From: Dokdonella sp. | Lineage (GTDB): Bacteria; Pseudomonadota; Gammaproteobacteria; Xanthomonadales; Rhodanobacteraceae | NCBI GenBank assembly: GCA_023228465.1 | Contig: JALOBC010000001.1 | Location: 1 to 64,000 of the forward strand | Direction of reading: 5' to 3' | DNA length: 64,000 nt | Shown here: in pieces, positions 1 to 10,184 of the stretch | Layout: every line of letters begins with the position of its first letter | How positions within the stretch are numbered: the first letter of the stretch is position 1 | Made by a program: the position numbers and the translations under genes | Notes under the pieces: model-generated | The model's database searches: none | Told to the model about the DNA's origin: nothing | The model's input: only the letters and a program-made list of their open reading frames with translations

Positions 1-1
1 G

Positions 2-199
2 GTCTTCCTCATCCTCATCCACAAGCTGGAGTACTTCCTCAACGCGCGCATCGTCGGCGGCCAGATCCGCGCGCGCGCCTGGGAGCTGCTGGTGGCGATG
101 CTGTTCATGGAAGCGGCCTTCGGCATGGCCGGGGTGGTCGCCGCGCCGATCTATTACGCCTGGCTCAAGCGTGAACTGAACATGGCGGGTCTGGTCTGA
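2..199 (+). CDS. AI-2E family transporter (C-terminal end, 5' truncated by window)
   Basis: The first 65 codons of the window are the tail of a protein ending at a TGA at 197-199. The reading includes IHKLEYFLNARIVGG, IRARAWELL, EAAFGMAG and APIYYAWLK, which resemble the C-terminal signature of AI-2E/PerM (former UPF0118) eight-helix membrane proteins. These are inner-membrane proteins proposed to export or exchange small molecules; the substrate cannot be told from the fragment. The gene faces rep tail to tail with 39 bases between stops, and nothing resembling a strong terminator is visible there. Everything upstream of the window is unknown. Confidence 0.8.
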   Translation, partial: VFLILIHKLEYFLNARIVGGQIRARAWELLVAMLFMEAAFGMAGVVAAPIYYAWLKRELNMAGLV

Positions 200-238
200 C
201 CGGCGGCCCGGCGCGCCGCCCGGGCGCGCGCGGCGGCT

Positions 239-2215
<1,977 letters not shown>

Positions 2216-2222
2216 GGAGCGA

Positions 2223-2250
2223 AGGGCTGAGGGCTGAGGGCTGAGGGCTG
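2223..2250. repeat. Heptanucleotide tandem repeat (AGGGCTG)x4 in the rep leader
   Basis: Four perfect head-to-tail copies of AGGGCTG (CAGCCCT on the rep strand) begin 8 bases upstream of the rep start codon. On the rep transcript they would occupy the 5' leader or ribosome binding region. Perfect heptamer arrays of this kind can change copy number by slippage. Confidence 0.9.
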
Positions 2251-2348
2251 CCACCATTGTGCATCGGGGCGTCGACACCGCCCAGCTTGACAGATCCGCA
2301 GGCGAGCGCCTCGCCCGGGCGTGGTGCCCCACCCACGCTGTCGCCGCA

Positions 2349-2374
2349 CTGTCACATTGCTGCGCTGTAATAAT
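2349..2374 (+). promoter_or_regulatory. Candidate Pho box and -10 element upstream of phoB
   Basis: CTGTCAC (2349-2355), a 4-base spacer ATTG, and CTGCGCT (2360-2366) match the 7+4+7 architecture of a PhoB site (first unit 7/7, second weaker). An AT-rich TAATAAT follows at 2368-2374 and could serve as the -10. The phoB start is 29 bases further on. Autoregulation of phoB by PhoB is well established in other proteobacteria; here it is inferred from the match. Confidence 0.6.
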
Positions 2375-2402
2375 CGCCTTCCCGGATTCCGGTGTCCGCA
2401 CA

Positions 2403-3092
2403 ATGCAAAAGCGCATCCTGGTGGTCGAGGACGAGGGTTCTATCCGCGACATGGTGGCCTTCGCGCTCGGCAAGGCCGGCATGCAGGCGGTGCACGCCGC
2501 CGATGCGCGCGCGGCGCTGGAGGCGATCGCCGATGCGCCGCCGGACCTCATCCTGCTCGACTGGATGCTGCCCGGCATGAGCGGGCTGGAGCTGGCGCGG
2601 CGGCTGCGCCGCGAGGCCACCACCGCCGAGGTGCCGATCATCATGCTGACCGCGCGCGGCGAGGAGATGGACCGCGTCAGCGGCCTCGACGCCGGCGTCG
2701 ACGATTACGTGGTGAAGCCCTTCTCGACGCGCGAACTGATTGCGCGCATCCGCGCCGTGCTGCGCCGCGCGCAGGGCGACGACGGCAGCGGCATGCTGGA
2801 ACTCGGCGGACTGCGCATCGACGGCCCCGCCCACCGCGTGTACGCCCATGGCGAGGAAGTCTCGATCAGTCCCACCGAGTATCGCCTGCTGCATTTCCTG
2901 ATGAGCCGCCCCGAGCGCGTCTACTCGCGCACGCAGCTGCTCGACCAGGTGTGGGGCGGCAGCGTGTACGTCGAGGAGCGCACCGTCGACGTGCACATCC
3001 GGCGCCTGCGCAAGGCGCTGGAGCCGTTCGCGCTGGATGGCCTGGTGCAGACCGTGCGCGGCGCCGGCTACCGGCTTTCGATTACGCCATGA
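2403..3092 (+). CDS. phoB: Phosphate regulon response regulator PhoB
   Basis: A 229-residue OmpR/PhoB-class regulator. Residues 1-125 form the receiver domain, with the acidic pocket at VVEDE, the phospho-acceptor Asp53 in LLDWMLPG, and Lys in VVKPFSTRELI. Residues about 130-229 form the winged-helix DNA-binding domain (ISPTEYRLLHFL, YSRTQLLDQVWG, RTVDVHIRRLRKAL, TVRGAGYRL). The ATG at 2403 is chosen because it begins MQKRILVVEDE; the frame is open further upstream but that part is non-conserved. The stop overlaps the phoR start by four bases (ATGA), so the two are translationally coupled. It would activate the pst operon and porin genes under phosphate limitation through the Pho boxes found here. 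The family is very secure; assignment as PhoB rests on linkage to phoR and pst. Confidence 0.95.
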   Translation: MQKRILVVEDEGSIRDMVAFALGKAGMQAVHAADARAALEAIADAPPDLILLDWMLPGMSGLELARRLRREATTAEVPIIMLTARGEEMDRVSGLDAGVDDYVVKPFSTRELIARIRAVLRRAQGDDGSGMLELGGLRIDGPAHRVYAHGEEVSISPTEYRLLHFLMSRPERVYSRTQLLDQVWGGSVYVEERTVDVHIRRLRKALEPFALDGLVQTVRGAGYRLSITP

Positions 3093-4135
3093 ACCCCGAC
3101 CGCGCGCGCAGCCGGCGCCTGCTGGCCCAGCTCGCCAACGTGCGCCAGGCGGCCGGCGCGCTGCCGGACGCGGTGGTGCTGCTGGACGCGCAGGACCGGG
3201 TCGCCTGGGTGAACCGTCCGGCACGGCGCCTCCTCGGCCTGGCCTGGCCGCGCGATCGCGGCGCGCTGCTGTCGGCACACCTGGCTGGCAGCGAACTCGG
3301 CGAATGGCTCGCCGCGAACCCGCGCGAAGCCGCCACCGACATCGCCTCGCCGGCGCGCGCCGGCGTGCGCCTGCACGCGAGCCTGGTGCCCTTCGGCGAT
3401 CGCCAGAAGCTGCTGCTCGCCCGCGACATCAGCCGCCTGACCCGGCTGGAGCAGGTCCGCCGCGACTTCGTCGCCAACGTCTCGCACGAACTGCGCACGC
3501 CATTGACGGTGATCCACGGTTATCTGGAGCTTCTCGACCCCGACGACGTGCCGGCGCTGGCGCCGGTGTTGAAGGAACTGCGCGCGCAGTCACGCCGCAT
3601 GGGCCAGATCGTCGAAGACCTCCTCACCCTCTCGCGCCTGGAGATGCAGCAGCGCGCCATCGGCGAGCGCGTGGACATGGCCGCGCTCCTCGCCACCGTC
3701 CGCCGCGAAGCCGAAGCGCTCAGCAAGGGTCGCCACGAGGTCCTGCTCGAGGACAGCGCCGGGCTCGACCTCTCCGGCTCCGCGCACGACCTCCACAGCG
3801 CCTTTTCCAACCTCGTCAGCAACGCCGTGCGTCATACGCCGCCCGGCGGCCGCATCACCATCGCCTGGCGCCGCACGCCGGCCGGCGCCGAATACTCGGT
3901 CACCGACACCGGCCAGGGCATCCCCGCCGAGCACCTGTCCCGCCTCACCGAGCGCTTCTACCGCGTCTCTTCCAGCCGCTCCCGCGCCAGTGGCGGCACC
4001 GGCCTTGGGCTTTCCATCGTCAAGCACGCGCTGAACCTGCACAAGGCGGAACTCCGGATCGAGAGCGAGCCCGGCAAGGGCTCGACGTTCACGGCGGTGT
4101 TCGGGCAGGGGCGGCTGATGGCGCGCGGGGAGTGA
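3089..4135 (+). CDS. phoR: Phosphate sensor histidine kinase PhoR, lacking the N-terminal membrane anchor
   Basis: A 348-residue kinase paired with PhoB. Residues 10-115 look like a PAS domain (LPDAVVLLDAQDRVAWVNRPA). The DHp domain follows with the H-box NVSHELRTPL (phospho-acceptor His about 133), then the ATPase domain with the N-box NLVSNAVRHTPPGG, the G1 box DTGQGIP, the F box RFYRV and the G2 box GGTGLGLSIVKH. E. coli PhoR is about 430 residues and starts with transmembrane helices; here translation begins MNPDRARSRRLLAQL and no hydrophobic helix exists anywhere in the protein. The start is constrained by overlap with the phoB stop, so the short N-terminus looks genuine. PhoR normally reports Pst status through PhoU, whose gene lies convergent just downstream. 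It may be recruited to the membrane by PhoU/PstB contacts, which is inference. Confidence 0.9.
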   Translation: MNPDRARSRRLLAQLANVRQAAGALPDAVVLLDAQDRVAWVNRPARRLLGLAWPRDRGALLSAHLAGSELGEWLAANPREAATDIASPARAGVRLHASLVPFGDRQKLLLARDISRLTRLEQVRRDFVANVSHELRTPLTVIHGYLELLDPDDVPALAPVLKELRAQSRRMGQIVEDLLTLSRLEMQQRAIGERVDMAALLATVRREAEALSKGRHEVLLEDSAGLDLSGSAHDLHSAFSNLVSNAVRHTPPGGRITIAWRRTPAGAEYSVTDTGQGIPAEHLSRLTERFYRVSSSRSRASGGTGLGLSIVKHALNLHKAELRIESEPGKGSTFTAVFGQGRLMARGE

Positions 4136-4246
4136 GGGCAGCTCGTAACCCGGGTGCGCGCGCCAACGGACAATCGCCTCGGCGCATACGACTGCCCTGG
4201 ACTGCCCGTCAGGATCCGGCGGACCTGCCACGCCCGCGGGACCACT

Positions 4247-4924
4247 TCACCGCCCTGCCTTGAGGTCGCCACGGCCCACCGCGAACCACACGCTCTCGGC
4301 GATGTTCGTCGCGTAATCCCCGATCCGCTCCAGGTTGCGCGCGACCCCCAGGAGGTGCGTGCCGGCGGTGATCCAGCGCGGGTCTTCCATCATCCAGGTG
4401 AGGAGTTCGCGGACCAGGCCCGAGTACTGGGTGTCGAGCGCGCTGTCGCGCTGCCAGACCGCGCGGGCGAGGGCTTCGTCGCGCTGCTCCCAGGCGCGCA
4501 GCACGTCCTCGACCATCGCCGCGGCCGCGGCGGCCATGGCGGCGAGGCCGGCGACCGGCGGCCGTGGCGCGGTGCCGGCGAGGTCGAGCACGCGGCGGGC
4601 GACGTTGACGGCGTGGTCGCCAATGCGCTCGATGTCGGAGGCGATGCGCAGCGCGGCGAGGACTTCGCGGAGGTCGCTGGCCATCGGCTGGCGCAGCGCG
4701 AGCAGGCGTACCACGTCCTGGCTGATGCCGCGTTCGCGATCGTCGATGCGGTCGTCGTGCTCGATCACGGCGCGCGCGGCGACGGTGTCGCCCTGCTCCA
4801 GCGCGGCAAAGGCGGCGGCCAGCTGCGCGCCGGCGTCGCGGCCCATGGCGGCGATCTCGGCGGTGAGGCGGGCGAGTTCTGCATCGAAGCTCTTGACGAT
4901 GTGCTCGTGGGGTCGGGGGTCCAT
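4247..4924 (-). CDS. phoU: Phosphate signalling protein PhoU
   Basis: A 225-residue all-helical protein of two PhoU repeats, beginning MDPRPHEHIVKSFDAEL. Family hallmarks are VIEHDDRIDDRERGI in the first repeat, then ASDLREVLAALRIASDIERIGDHAVNVA and, near the end, LGVARNLERIGDYATNIAESV, each carrying the E(R)xGD motif that binds metal clusters; these are given here in shortened form. PhoU sits between the Pst transporter and PhoR and keeps the Pho regulon off when phosphate is plentiful. It is the last gene of the pst operon, 16 bases after pstB, the usual place. The phoR gene converges on it with a 111-base gap that shows no clear terminator. Confidence 0.94.
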   Translation of the reverse strand: MDPRPHEHIVKSFDAELARLTAEIAAMGRDAGAQLAAAFAALEQGDTVAARAVIEHDDRIDDRERGISQDVVRLLALRQPMASDLREVLAALRIASDIERIGDHAVNVARRVLDLAGTAPRPPVAGLAAMAAAAAAMVEDVLRAWEQRDEALARAVWQRDSALDTQYSGLVRELLTWMMEDPRWITAGTHLLGVARNLERIGDYATNIAESVWFAVGRGDLKAGR

Positions 4925-4940
4925 GAGGGGTCCTCGCGGC

Positions 4941-5771
4941 TCAGCCGAAGCGGCCGGAAATGTAGTCTTCGGTCTGGCGCTTGCCAGGGCGGGTGAAGAG
5001 GGTTTCGGTCGCGTCCACCTCGACCAGTTCGCCGAGGTACATGAAGGCGGTGCGGTCCGAGACGCGCGCCGCCTGCTGCATGTTGTGGGTGACCATGACC
5101 AGCGTGTAGTCGCTCTTGAGTTCCTCGATCAGCTGCTCGATGCGGCCGGTGGCAATGGGATCGAGCGCCGAGGTCGGCTCGTCGAGCAGCAGCACCTCGG
5201 GACGCAGCGCGATGCTGCGTGCGATGCACAGGCGCTGCTGCTGGCCACCGGACAGCGCCAGCGCGCTCTTGCCGAGCGTGTCCTTGACCTCGTCCCAGAG
5301 CGCGGCGCGGCGCAGCGCCTGCTCGACGCGATCGGCAAGGTCCGCCCTGCCGAGGCGCTCGTGGTGGCGGATGCCCCAGGCGACGTTCTCGAAGATGGTC
5401 ATCGGGAATGGCACCGGCTTCTGGAACACCATGCCGACCCGGCTGCGCAGGCGGTTCATCGAATAGTGAGGGTCGAGGATGTCCTCGCCATCGAGCAGCA
5501 CGGAACCGGTCGCGCGCAGGCCCGGATGCAGCGCGTAGATCCGGTTGAACACGCGCAGCAGGGTGGACTTGCCGCAACCGGACGGGCCGATGATCGCGGT
5601 CACCTGGCGCGCGGGAATATCGAGGTTGATGCCCTTCAGCGCACGGTGCGTGCCATAGAAGAAGTCGAGCTTGCGCACGGCGAGCCTCGCGGCGGCGGCG
5701 CCGGCGGCGCCGGCGGGCGCGGCGGCAGCGCCGGGCGGGGAATGGGCGAGGGGCATGGCGATCTCAGTCAT
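4941..5771 (-). CDS. pstB: Phosphate ABC transporter ATP-binding protein PstB
   Basis: A 276-residue ATPase that powers high-affinity phosphate import through PstCA and relays transport status to PhoU/PhoR. Walker A is GPSGCGKST (about residues 62-70), the signature [14 protein letters not shown], Walker [12 protein letters not shown], and the switch His lies in [10 protein letters not shown]. PstB markers such as [17 protein letters not shown] are present. An Ala/Gly/Pro-rich N-terminal extension of about 25 residues precedes the conserved core, so a start slightly further in is possible. The first codons overlap the end of pstA by 8 bases, indicating coupled translation. Confidence 0.95.
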   Translation of the reverse strand: MTEIAMPLAHSPPGAAAAPAGAAGAAAARLAVRKLDFFYGTHRALKGINLDIPARQVTAIIGPSGCGKSTLLRVFNRIYALHPGLRATGSVLLDGEDILDPHYSMNRLRSRVGMVFQKPVPFPMTIFENVAWGIRHHERLGRADLADRVEQALRRAALWDEVKDTLGKSALALSGGQQQRLCIARSIALRPEVLLLDEPTSALDPIATGRIEQLIEELKSDYTLVMVTHNMQQAARVSDRTAFMYLGELVEVDATETLFTRPGKRQTEDYISGRFG

Positions 5772-6633
5772 GGGCTACCTTGTGACGGGCGAGGAGGCCG
5801 CGCGCGGCGAGGCCGAGCAGCAGCACGAAACCGGTGATCAGCAGCGCGCCGGCCCAGGCGATGGCGTGCAGCGCCGGCGCGGGGTCGTTGGTGTACTGGT
5901 AGATCGCCACCGGCAGGCTGGCCATCTTGTCGAGCGGGTCGATGGCCATGAAGTTGTTGCCGAAGGCGGTGAACAGGAGCGGCGCGGTCTCGCCGGCCAG
6001 GCGTGCCAGCGCCAGCAACACGCCGGTGACGATGCCCGATGACGCCGCGCGCATCAGCACCTGCACGGTCACCTTCCAGGACGGGATGCCGAGCGACAGC
6101 GCGGCCTCGCGCAGCGTGCCCGGCACCAGCTGCAGCATCTCGTCGGTGGTGCGCACGATCACCGGCAGCGCGATCAGCGCCAGCGCGATCGCGCCGGCGA
6201 CGCCCGAGAACGACACCCTGCCGCCGGTCCAGTTCGACATCGGCAGCACCACGATCATGTACACGAACAGTCCCAGCACGATCGAGGGGGCCGACAGCAG
6301 GATGTCATTGAGGAAGCGGACCACCGCGCCGAGGCGGCTGCGCCGGGCGTACTCGGCGAGCCAGGTGCCGGCCAGCACGCCGATGGGCGTGGCGATCAGG
6401 AGGGCCATCACGTCCATCATCAGGCTGCCGACGATGGCGTTGGCGAGGCCGCCCTCGGCACCGTAGGCGGTGATGCCGGTGAACAGCGCCGGGCCGAGCG
6501 CGCCCAGGCCACGCTGCACCGTGACCCAGAGGATCCAGCCGAGGAAGGCGAGGCCGATGGCGGTGGCGGCCGCGCTCGCGGCGAGCGCCGCGAGGTTCGC
6601 CAGGCGGCGCCGGAGGTAGGGCGAGGCGGCCAT
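5764..6633 (-). CDS. pstA: Phosphate ABC transporter permease PstA
   Basis: A 289-residue inner-membrane permease with about six helices, forming the channel with PstC. The start is the ATG at 6633, whose A is shared with the pstC stop (TGATG); the frame stays open upstream only as a shadow of pstC. Recognisable features are an N-terminal hydrophobic helix, [19 protein letters not shown], the permease motif around [15 protein letters not shown] (EAA loop contacting PstB) and [19 protein letters not shown], typical of PstA. It overlaps pstB by 8 bases. Nothing unusual in length or composition. Confidence 0.95.
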   Translation of the reverse strand: MAASPYLRRRLANLAALAASAAATAIGLAFLGWILWVTVQRGLGALGPALFTGITAYGAEGGLANAIVGSLMMDVMALLIATPIGVLAGTWLAEYARRSRLGAVVRFLNDILLSAPSIVLGLFVYMIVVLPMSNWTGGRVSFSGVAGAIALALIALPVIVRTTDEMLQLVPGTLREAALSLGIPSWKVTVQVLMRAASSGIVTGVLLALARLAGETAPLLFTAFGNNFMAIDPLDKMASLPVAIYQYTNDPAPALHAIAWAGALLITGFVLLLGLAARGLLARHKVAHD

Positions 6634-7601
6634 CACGCGCCCTCGCGCCGGGCCAGCCGGCGCAGCATCAGACGCGCCACCAGCAGCACCACGAAGGTGA
6701 CCACGAAGAGCAGGAAACCGAGCGCGATCAGCGCCGAGCGGTGCGTCCCCACCGCCTCGTTGAACTCGTTGGCGATGGCCGAGGAGATCGAGGTGCCCGG
6801 CATCAGCAGCGAGCCGGTGATGGCGTAGGAATTGCCGAGCACGAAGGTCACCGCCATCGTTTCGCCGAGCGCGCGGCCAAGGCCGAGGAAGATGCCGCCG
6901 ACCACCGCGCCGCGCGTGTAGGGCAGCACGATGTGCCACACCACTTCCCAGGTGGTCGCGCCGAGCGCATAGGCCGATTCGCGCAGGCGCACGGGCACGG
7001 CCTGGAACACCTCGCGCATCACCGCGCAGATGAAGGGCAGGATCATCACCGCCAGCACGATGCCCGCGGTCAGCAGGCCGAGCCCGATCGGTGGTCCCTG
7101 GAACAGGCCGCCGACCAGCGGCAGGCGGCCCAGCGTGGCGCTGATCGCCGGTTCCACGCGGGCCATGAAGGGCACGAACACGAACAGGCCCCACATGCCG
7201 TAGATGATCGAGGGAATGCTGGCCAGGAGTTCGATCGCCGAAGCCACCGGGGCGCGCATCCATGCCGGCGCGATCTCGGTCAGGAACATGGCGATGCCGA
7301 ACGCCACCGGCACCGCCAGCAGCAGCGCGACCAGCGAGGTGACCAGGGTGCCGTAGACCGGCGCCAGCGCGCCGTACTCGCCGCTGACCGGGTTCCACTC
7401 GGCGCTGGTCAGGAAGGCGAAACCGTGGCCGAACAGCACCTCGCGCCCGCCCCACAGGGTCGCCAGCGCGGCACCGAGCAGGGCGGCCAGCACCAGCAGC
7501 CCGCAGCTGGCGAGCAGCCAGCGGAACCACGCGTCGTGGCGCGCGTCGGCGCGGCTGCGCAGGTCGATGGCGCGGGTCGCGATGGCGATTGGGGACGACA
7601 T
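6633..7601 (-). CDS. pstC: Phosphate ABC transporter permease PstC
   Basis: A 322-residue inner-membrane permease partner of PstA. It has a cytoplasmic N-terminus, a first helix around residues 28-50, the periplasmic segment FLTSAEWNPVSGEYGAL characteristic of PstC, the core AMFLTEIAPAW and LASIPSIIYGMWGLF, and the EAA loop RESAYALGATTWEVVWHI followed by GRALGETMAVTFVLGN. It is separated from pstS by 124 bases holding a strong stem-loop, so it is probably expressed less than pstS. Its stop codon is fused to the pstA start. Confidence 0.95.
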   Translation of the reverse strand: MSSPIAIATRAIDLRSRADARHDAWFRWLLASCGLLVLAALLGAALATLWGGREVLFGHGFAFLTSAEWNPVSGEYGALAPVYGTLVTSLVALLLAVPVAFGIAMFLTEIAPAWMRAPVASAIELLASIPSIIYGMWGLFVFVPFMARVEPAISATLGRLPLVGGLFQGPPIGLGLLTAGIVLAVMILPFICAVMREVFQAVPVRLRESAYALGATTWEVVWHIVLPYTRGAVVGGIFLGLGRALGETMAVTFVLGNSYAITGSLLMPGTSISSAIANEFNEAVGTHRSALIALGFLLFVVTFVVLLVARLMLRRLARREGA

Positions 7602-7636
7602 GGATGTGCGGGACCAGAAGGGTTCGGGAAAGATTT

Positions 7637-7669
7637 GCGGCGGGGCCCGGATCCCGGGTGCCCCGCCGC
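7637..7669 (-). terminator. GC-rich stem-loop between pstS and pstC (attenuator or processing hairpin)
   Basis: GCGGCGGGGC (7637-7646) and GCCCCGCCGC (7660-7669) form a perfect 10-bp stem around a 13-base loop. On the operon strand the 3' arm is followed by AAATCTTTCC, which is not a proper U tract. The position just after the binding-protein gene is the classic place for a hairpin that stabilises upstream mRNA or partly terminates, giving excess PstS over the membrane components. That role is inferred. Confidence 0.6.
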
Positions 7670-7725
7670 GGCACTGTGCGCCGGCCGCCCGCCGAGTGGC
7701 GGACGACCGGGTCGGGCCAGGGCGC

Positions 7726-8742
7726 TTACTGCCTGATCTCGGCCTTCCAGTAGGCCTCGATCTGTGTCACCAGCGCGGGCGGCAGCGGCACGTAGTCCAG
7801 CTCGATCGCCTGCTCGCGGCCGTGCTCGAAGGCCCAGCGGAAGAAGTCGAGAACGACCTTGCCGTTGGCGGGGTTCTTGGGCTGACGATGCAGGATCACC
7901 CACGAGGTGGCGGTGATCGGCCAGGCTTCGGCGCCCGGCGCGTTGGTCATCAGCAGGTTGAAGTGCTCGGCGTGCGCCCAGTCGGCGGTGGCCGCGGCGG
8001 CCTGGAAGCTGGCGGTGTCTGGCGCGACCACCTTGCCGGCCGCGTTCTTCATGCGTGCGTAGCCGAGCTTGTTCTGCACCGCGAAGGCGTATTCGACGTA
8101 GCCGATGGAGTTCGGCATCTGGCGCACGTAGGCCGAAACGCCCTCGTTGCCCTTGCCGCCGATGCCAACCGGCCACTTCACCACCGTGCCGCGACCGACC
8201 TTCTCCTTCCACTCCGGACTCACCTTGCCGAGATAGTCCGAGAAGTTGAAGGTGGTCCCCGAGCCGTCCGACCGATGCACCACGGTGATGGCGGCGTCGG
8301 GAAGCGCCACGTCCCGGTTCAGCGCCACCAGCGCCGGATCGTTCCAGCGCGTGATCTCGCCCATGAACACCCTCGCCAGCGTGGGGCCATCCAGCACCAG
8401 CGTGCCCGGCTCGATGCCGGCCACGTTGAGGGCCGGCACGATGCCGCCGATCACCTCGGGGAACTGCACCAGGCCATGCTCGTCCAGCGCCGCGGTGTCG
8501 AGCGGCATGTCGCTGGCGCCGAAATCGACGGTGCCGGCCTTGATCTGGGCGATGCCGCCGCCCGAACCGATCGACTGGTAGTTGACGCGATGGCCGGTCT
8601 CCTCGGCGAAGGTCGCCGACCAGCGCGAGATGATCGGATGGACGAAGCTCGCGCCGGCGCCGGTGATGTCGACGGCGGCGGCCTGGCCGCTGGCCAGCAT
8701 CATGGCGGCGGCGATGAAGGATCGGAGCTGCTTGGCTTTCAT
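7726..8742 (-). CDS. pstS: Periplasmic phosphate-binding protein PstS
   Basis: A 338-residue periplasmic protein. The start at 8742 gives a signal peptide MKAKQLRSFIAAAMMLASG ending at AAA before VDITGAGASFVHP, the usual mature N-terminus; an in-frame ATG 57 bases upstream would spoil the signal. Phosphate-contact motifs are GAGASF, GSGGGIAQI, DFGASDMPL and HRSDGSGTTFNFSDYL. The C-terminal lobe includes NSIGYVEYAFA and the family-typical ending around FFRWAFEHGREQA. It delivers phosphate to PstCA. As first gene of the operon it is preceded by a Pho-box-like array on its own strand. Confidence 0.95.
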   Translation of the reverse strand: MKAKQLRSFIAAAMMLASGQAAAVDITGAGASFVHPIISRWSATFAEETGHRVNYQSIGSGGGIAQIKAGTVDFGASDMPLDTAALDEHGLVQFPEVIGGIVPALNVAGIEPGTLVLDGPTLARVFMGEITRWNDPALVALNRDVALPDAAITVVHRSDGSGTTFNFSDYLGKVSPEWKEKVGRGTVVKWPVGIGGKGNEGVSAYVRQMPNSIGYVEYAFAVQNKLGYARMKNAAGKVVAPDTASFQAAAATADWAHAEHFNLLMTNAPGAEAWPITATSWVILHRQPKNPANGKVVLDFFRWAFEHGREQAIELDYVPLPPALVTQIEAYWKAEIRQ

Positions 8743-8862
8743 GGGATGTCCTTGACGATGGGAGGAAGTCCGCTGCGGGTGGCGCTGCGCCGGAGGCATT
8801 GCGGCCGAAACCGCTCCTGCGGAAACGGCCAGCGGTGACGGCGCGCATTCTCGGCGCCGCGT

Positions 8863-8902
8863 ATTGCAGTTCGATGAGGGAAATGTTGCGAAACGGTGAC
8901 AA
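8863..8902 (-). promoter_or_regulatory. Candidate tandem Pho boxes upstream of pstS
   Basis: On the minus strand four 7-base units start every 11 bases: TTGTCAC (8902-8896), TCGCAAC, CCCTCAT and CTGCAAT (8869-8863), separated by AT-leaning spacers CGTT, ATTT and CGAA. Compared with the PhoB unit CTGTCAT/C, matches are good for units 1, 3 and 4 and poor for unit 2. The 11-base period fits head-to-tail PhoB dimers. pstS begins about 120 bases downstream. Confidence 0.55.
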
Positions 8903-8907
8903 CGCCG

Positions 8908-8947
8908 CTGTCATGCAGGCGTCATCGTGCAGCCGCCGGACTGTCAC
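8908..8947 (+). promoter_or_regulatory. Candidate Pho box upstream of the phosphate porin gene
   Basis: CTGTCAT at 8908, GCGTCAT at 8919 and CTGTCAC at 8941 all lie on one 11-base register (the 8930 unit is degenerate). The first pair gives a clear 7+4+7 Pho box. The porin start lies 45 bases after the last unit. Together with the opposite-strand array this makes the 250-base gap between pstS and the porin gene a bidirectional PhoB control region. Confidence 0.6.
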
Positions 8948-8992
8948 TACGCCATTGCATGATGCGCCGCATCCACCCCACCCCAAGGATCC

Positions 8993-10150
8993 ATGCACAT
9001 GCACAAGCGGATGCTCGCCGCCACCGTCGTGGCGACGCTCACCGGCCTTTCCTCCGCCGCACGCGCCGACGACGACGCGGCACTCGCCGTGATTCGGGCC
9101 GAACTCGCCAGCCTGCAGGCCAAGGTTGCCGCCCTCGAAGCCGAGCAGAAGCAGAAGGCCGAGGCGAAGGCCACCAGCACGGCCTCCGCACTTGCCGCGG
9201 ACAGCTGGACCGAACGCACCAGGATCGGCGGCACGATGTTCGCCACCTTGAGCCACCGCCAGACGACCGACCATGGCGAGCGCGTCGATCCGTCCGGCTT
9301 CGGCCTCGACGTCAAGCGCTTCTACCTGACTGTCGACCACCGCCTGAACGACACCTGGGCGGCGAACCTGACCACCGATTTCAGCTACGTGGCCAACGAC
9401 GGCACCACGCAGGTCTTCGTCAAGAAGGCCTACCTCGAAGGCCGCTTCGGCCCCCTCGCCACCTTCCGCGCCGGCGCCGCCAACATGCCGTGGGTGCCGC
9501 TGGTCGAGGACTGGTACGGCTACCGTTTCGTCGAGAACGTGCTGGTGGACCGGCTGAAGTTCGGCACCTCCACCGATTGGGGCCTGCACCTTGGCGGCGA
9601 CAGTGGCCTCATCAACTACCAGGCCTCGGTGGTGAACGGCGCGGGCTACAAGAATCCCTCGCCGTCCGGGAGCGTCGACATCGAAGCCCGCATCGGCGTG
9701 CAGCCGATCGACGGCCTGATCCTCGCCGCCGGCGGCTACTCCGGGCGCCTCGGCAAGGACAGCGAAGCCCAGCCCGCCCTGCACACCGCGCGCCGCTACG
9801 ACGCGATGGTCGGCTGGAAGCGGGGCGGCCTGCGCCTGGGCGCCGAATGGTTCCGCGCCGACAACTGGAAGAATGTGGCCACCACCGCGACCGACGCGGC
9901 CTCCGGCTGGTCGGCCTGGGCCAGCCAGGATTTCGGTCCCGCTGCCGTGTTCGCCCGCTACGACCGCGCCAGGCCGAGCCGTGACCTCGATCCCGCGCTC
10001 ACCGACACCTACTGGAACGCGGGCGTCTCCTTTCCCATCACCAAGGGCTTCCGCCTCGCCCTGGCCTGGAAGGACGGGCGCCTGAGCAACGGTGCGGACG
10101 TCGACCTGCGCAGCCGCGAGATCGGCGCCTGGGGCGAGGTGAAGTTCTGA
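8993..10150 (+). CDS. Phosphate-selective porin (OprO/OprP family)
   Basis: A 385-residue outer-membrane beta-barrel that would let phosphate or polyphosphate into the periplasm for PstS. A signal peptide ends near ARA at residue 25. Residues 27-58 (LAVIRAELASLQAKVAALEA and on) form a short coiled coil, as in many trimeric OprO/P-type porins. The rest shows alternating amphipathic beta strands, FGLDVKRFYLTVDH and FRAGAANMPWVPLVEDWYG being typical of the family, and it ends with aromatic F (WGEVKF), the outer-membrane assembly signal. Three nearby Met codons make the exact start uncertain (8993 or 8999). It is divergent from pstS and behind its own Pho box, so induction by phosphate starvation is likely. 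Substrate specificity is inferred from context. Confidence 0.88.
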   Translation: MHMHKRMLAATVVATLTGLSSAARADDDAALAVIRAELASLQAKVAALEAEQKQKAEAKATSTASALAADSWTERTRIGGTMFATLSHRQTTDHGERVDPSGFGLDVKRFYLTVDHRLNDTWAANLTTDFSYVANDGTTQVFVKKAYLEGRFGPLATFRAGAANMPWVPLVEDWYGYRFVENVLVDRLKFGTSTDWGLHLGGDSGLINYQASVVNGAGYKNPSPSGSVDIEARIGVQPIDGLILAAGGYSGRLGKDSEAQPALHTARRYDAMVGWKRGGLRLGAEWFRADNWKNVATTATDAASGWSAWASQDFGPAAVFARYDRARPSRDLDPALTDTYWNAGVSFPITKGFRLALAWKDGRLSNGADVDLRSREIGAWGEVKF

Positions 10151-10156
10151 TCGGGC

Positions 10157-10184
10157 CGGGATTCGGATTGGGGATTCGGGATTC
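10157..10184. repeat. GGGATTC heptamer repeat, left arm of an inverted pair
   Basis: Immediately after the porin stop the plus strand carries repeated GGGATTC/GGATTG units. A complementary cluster of AATCCCG/AATCCCC units occurs at 10320-10350 just before tdk. Similar heptamer strings are frequent between genes in Xanthomonadales. The two arms could pair to close a 135-base loop. Confidence 0.7.
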
